Translations under genes and position numbers: made by a program
Assembly (NCBI RefSeq): GCF_028206995.1
Contig: NZ_JAQLFL010000009.1
Span: 1-64,000 of the forward strand
From: Collinsella aerofaciens
Lineage (GTDB): Bacteria > Actinomycetota > Coriobacteriia > Coriobacteriales > Coriobacteriaceae
Reading direction: 5' to 3'
Length of the DNA stretch: 64,000 nt
Notes under the pieces: model-generated
Database searches by the model: none
Told to the model about the DNA's origin: nothing
What the model saw: only the letters and a program-made list of their open reading frames with translations
Shown: positions 62,146 through 64,000 of the stretch, one piece after another
Position numbering within the stretch: position 1 is the first letter of the stretch
How the letters are laid out: every line of letters starts with the position of its first letter

Positions 62146-62500
62146 AGCCCCTCAACAACAAGCAAAGCAACAAACAGCCTCAATAATACGGCAAAGACCG
62201 TACCGATAACCCCGGTAAATAGAACGGCGACGCCGATGACCAGGCAAAGACAGCGAGATGCCAAGAACGGAACCGCCGATGATTCCGTCAACGAAAGCGA
62301 GAACCCATCAGCGCGAGCAAGGTGCCTTGAAAGACAAGATTGCAACAGAAATGAGGCTGCCGATGACCAGGCAAAAACAGCGAGACGGCGTCAGCTGAGT
62401 CGATTTGGCCCGAAAGAGGAGGGAGCACGCCTTATGGCGGCGACCGACGAATGAGCGCCAAATCGGCCAGCTGACGCCGTCGCAGCGTCGACAAGAATGC
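62146..62500. other. Gap upstream of yigZ and downstream of rnpB
   Basis: No gene is supported. It holds a 27-base direct repeat with one mismatch (62232-62258 and 62359-62385, GCCGATGACCAGGCAAA...). It also holds a long inverted repeat (62384-62482) next to the RNase P RNA 3' end. Confidence 0.55.
62384..62482 (-). repeat. Long inverted repeat downstream of rnpB
   Basis: Left arm GACGGCGTCAGCTG (62384-62397) continues after three bases into CGATTTGGC. The right arm GCCAAATCG continues after two bases into CAGCTGACGCCGTC, ending 62482. Total paired length is about 23 per arm, around a loop of about 45 bases. It lies 18 bases beyond rnpB and may be its processing or termination structure. Confidence 0.7.
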
Positions 62501-62862
62501 TGAGCGGGCCTATAAGCCGGGTTCTGTCGTGAACGGTCATTTATCTTGTCTGCACGTTACCGTGCAGCTCCACGCACGCTACCCGAACGCGGACCGGGCC
62601 GGCCCATAGCGTTCCTATTCGCGCTTGCTCCGGATGGGGCTTGCCAAGCCGCCGTGTTGCCACGACGCTGGTGGTCTCTTACACCACCGTTTCAGCTTTT
62701 CCCTTTACGCCTTGCGGCGCAGGTGGGAGTCTTCTTTTCTGCGGCGCTTTCCGTCGGATCACTCCGCCCGGCCGTTAGCCGGCATCCCGCCCTCTGGAGC
62801 CCGGACTTTCCTCACGCGTACTGCAAACAGCACATCGCGCGACCGTCTGGCCCACTCAGCAG
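62501..62862 (-). ncRNA. rnpB: RNase P RNA
   Basis: Catalytic RNA that trims tRNA 5' leaders. The minus strand carries the conserved GAGGAAAGTCCGGGCTCC near the 5' end and ACAGAACCCGGCTTATAG at the 3' end. Closing strands TGAGTGGGCC and GGCCCGCTCA pair. Length is about 362 bases, bacterial type A. The ends are placed by the closing helix and are accurate to a few bases. Confidence 0.95.
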
Positions 62863-62868
62863 TGCAAG

Positions 62869-62897
62869 AGTGTAGCACACCGTCACCACAGGCAATG
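62869..62897 (-). promoter_or_regulatory. Promoter of rnpB
   Basis: A -10 element TACACT (62869-62874, minus strand) lies seven bases before the expected RNA 5' end. A weak -35 (CATTGC, 62892-62897) sits 17 bases further upstream. Confidence 0.55.
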
Positions 62898-63172
62898 GCA
62901 CAACACAAGCGTTCGACACGATAAACCAAGAACCACGCCATGCAGTACAATAGGGTTGTCGATGGGCAACGTCGTCAGTCGAGACGCGACCGCGCTCCGC
63001 ACCCCTCCGTCTACTCGGTGCGTTCCCGCCTCCTCCCCGAGGCGGGATGTCGACATTTTTCACGCACCGACAACCCAATAGCAAACAGACAACCCGGGCA
63101 GCATTGCGCACGGGTAGCATCGCGGCTTATAGGACAAAATGTGTGTCCCGATAGAACACCCGTTTCCATCCA
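62898..63172. other. Gap between rnpB and the insertion sequence
   Basis: No gene is seen. A hairpin CCCGCCTC/GAGGCGGG (63025-63046) is followed by ATGTCGACATTTTT. The likely end of the insertion sequence lies near 63115-63145, where the minus strand reads GGGACACACATTTTGTCC. Confidence 0.4.
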
Positions 63173-64000
63173 TTAATCCAGCCAGAACGGGTACGGGCCC
63201 CTGTGGTGGAGGTCCTCCCACACGGCCCTGTCGCCCCACTCCGGCCCTCCGTCCTCGCGCGACGGCGAGGCGGAGTAGACGCTGAACAGGAAGTCGATGT
63301 CCGCGTCGGTCGGCATCGCGGCGAGCTTCTCGCGCGCCGTCCTCGCGTCCCCCGAGTGCGCGTGGCACCACCAGAACACCGCCTTCACGCGCTTGACCGA
63401 CGTCAGCCCCCGGTGGTTGCGCAGGACGGCCCTCAGCTGCGAGTTCACCCCTCCCTCGATCATGTTGTTGGTCGACGGCAGCGGGCCGGCCTTGGCCAGG
63501 GCGGGGTCGAGGTAGGTGAACAGCGTCCCCGCCGACACCAGCGACGACAGCGACGAGCGCGCCCGCCTCAGCCTCTCGTGGGTGTAGACCCTCCTGCCGT
63601 CCACCACGGTCCTGTCCTCCAGGAAGTCGGCCCAGAACCCGCACCAGTCGAGGTAGCGCTCGACCCAGAGCTCGGCCTGGTGCAGCGTCTCGATGCCCAT
63701 GAGGTCGCGCGCGATGAGGTAGAGCTCGCGCCCCGCCTGGAGCTTCGGCCGCGTCGTCGTGTAGCGCTTGACCTGCGAGAAGGCGTGGAAGGCGCACCTC
63801 TGGACCCTGGTGCGCGGCCAGGTCTCGCGCACGGCCTTGGCGAATCCGCTCCCGCCGTCGGTGACGACCACCTCGGGCGCCGGGATCGGCGCCATGAGGG
63901 CCGACCACGCCCTCGAGTTCTCCGACCTGGCCATGTACCAGGAGACCACCCTCTCGCCGCTGCAGCATATGAGCACCACGAGGTCGCGCGCGACCCAGAT
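63173..64000 (-). mobile_element. Transposase of an IS256/MULE-type insertion sequence (IS1249-like), cut by the window edge
   Basis: The visible C-terminal part, 276 codons including the stop, is open to the right edge, so the N-terminus lies outside. It contains a DDE-type core: Asp in VVVTDGGSGF, RCAFHAFSQVKRY after it, and the later acidic residue in STNNMIEGGVNSQLRAVLRNHRGL. The pattern suits MULE/IS256-superfamily transposases; IS1249-like is my best guess. The GC content is higher than in most neighbours. The downstream end of the element is probably within 60 bases of the stop codon. Confidence 0.75.

Noticed and set aside
1..64000. CRISPR array
   Set aside because: No regularly spaced direct repeats and no cas genes were seen; the repeats present are palindromic and dispersed.

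Overview
The window is a high-GC stretch of about 64 kb from an anaerobic actinobacterium, most likely a gut Coriobacteriia of the Collinsella type. That assignment is an inference from base composition, protein flavour and gene content: formate hydrogenlyase, selenocysteine machinery, a ferredoxin-rich anaerobic metabolism and no respiratory chain. Almost everything lies on the minus strand. No CRISPR array, rRNA operon or prophage is visible. The only insertion sequence is a transposase that runs off the right edge.

Layout. 0.3-8.6 kb is housekeeping: folC, valS, clpX, clpP, tig and tRNA-Leu. 9-14.4 kb holds a two-gene molybdenum hydroxylase (xanthine dehydrogenase family) and gdhA. 14.6-21.7 kb holds a DUF3343 protein, mobA, tRNA-Sec, selB, selA and a molybdopterin oxidoreductase. 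21.8-37.2 kb is a complete formate hydrogenlyase operon in the E. coli hyf order: an HycB-like Fe-S protein, fdhF, hyfABCDEFGHI, hycH, hycI and focA. It ends in a strong terminator. 37.6-40.1 kb is a small accessory patch: a PIN toxin-antitoxin pair, an AbiEi/DUF559-like protein, a possible gene remnant, and tRNA-Gly and tRNA-Pro. brnQ follows. 41.6-48.4 kb is a selenium-linked operon. In transcription order it contains a possible leader peptide, two double-cubane-cluster (2-hydroxyacyl-CoA dehydratase-like) proteins, their activase, selD, yedF, a second DUF3343 gene and a cysteine desulfurase. 48.6-54.1 kb is molybdenum supply: modC, modB, modA, mogA and moeA. 54.3-62.9 kb is mixed housekeeping: a ClC channel, a lipid kinase, arfB-like, xpt, an MFS transporter, metY, a C_GCAxxG_C_C protein, yigZ and RNase P RNA. 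The IS transposase closes the window.

How the parts work together. The theme is selenium and molybdenum for formate and hydrogen metabolism. modABC, moeA, mogA and mobA supply molybdenum cofactor. selD, selA, selB and tRNA-Sec supply and insert selenocysteine. FdhF has an in-frame TGA at codon 140, followed at the E. coli spacing by a GGTCT-loop hairpin. SelD itself has an in-frame TGA at codon 17, where E. coli SelD has its catalytic Cys. The least familiar feature is the pairing of two double-cubane-cluster proteins and their activase with selD, yedF, DUF3343 and csd. It is preceded by a leader region containing a short ORF, hairpins and a 22-bp perfect palindrome.

The intergenic spaces are rich in long inverted repeats. 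Seven copies of one family have arms built on AGTTGCGGTG, then a variable core, then GACTGTTT. Two copies of another family flank valS. A third cluster lies downstream of the molybdenum hydroxylase.
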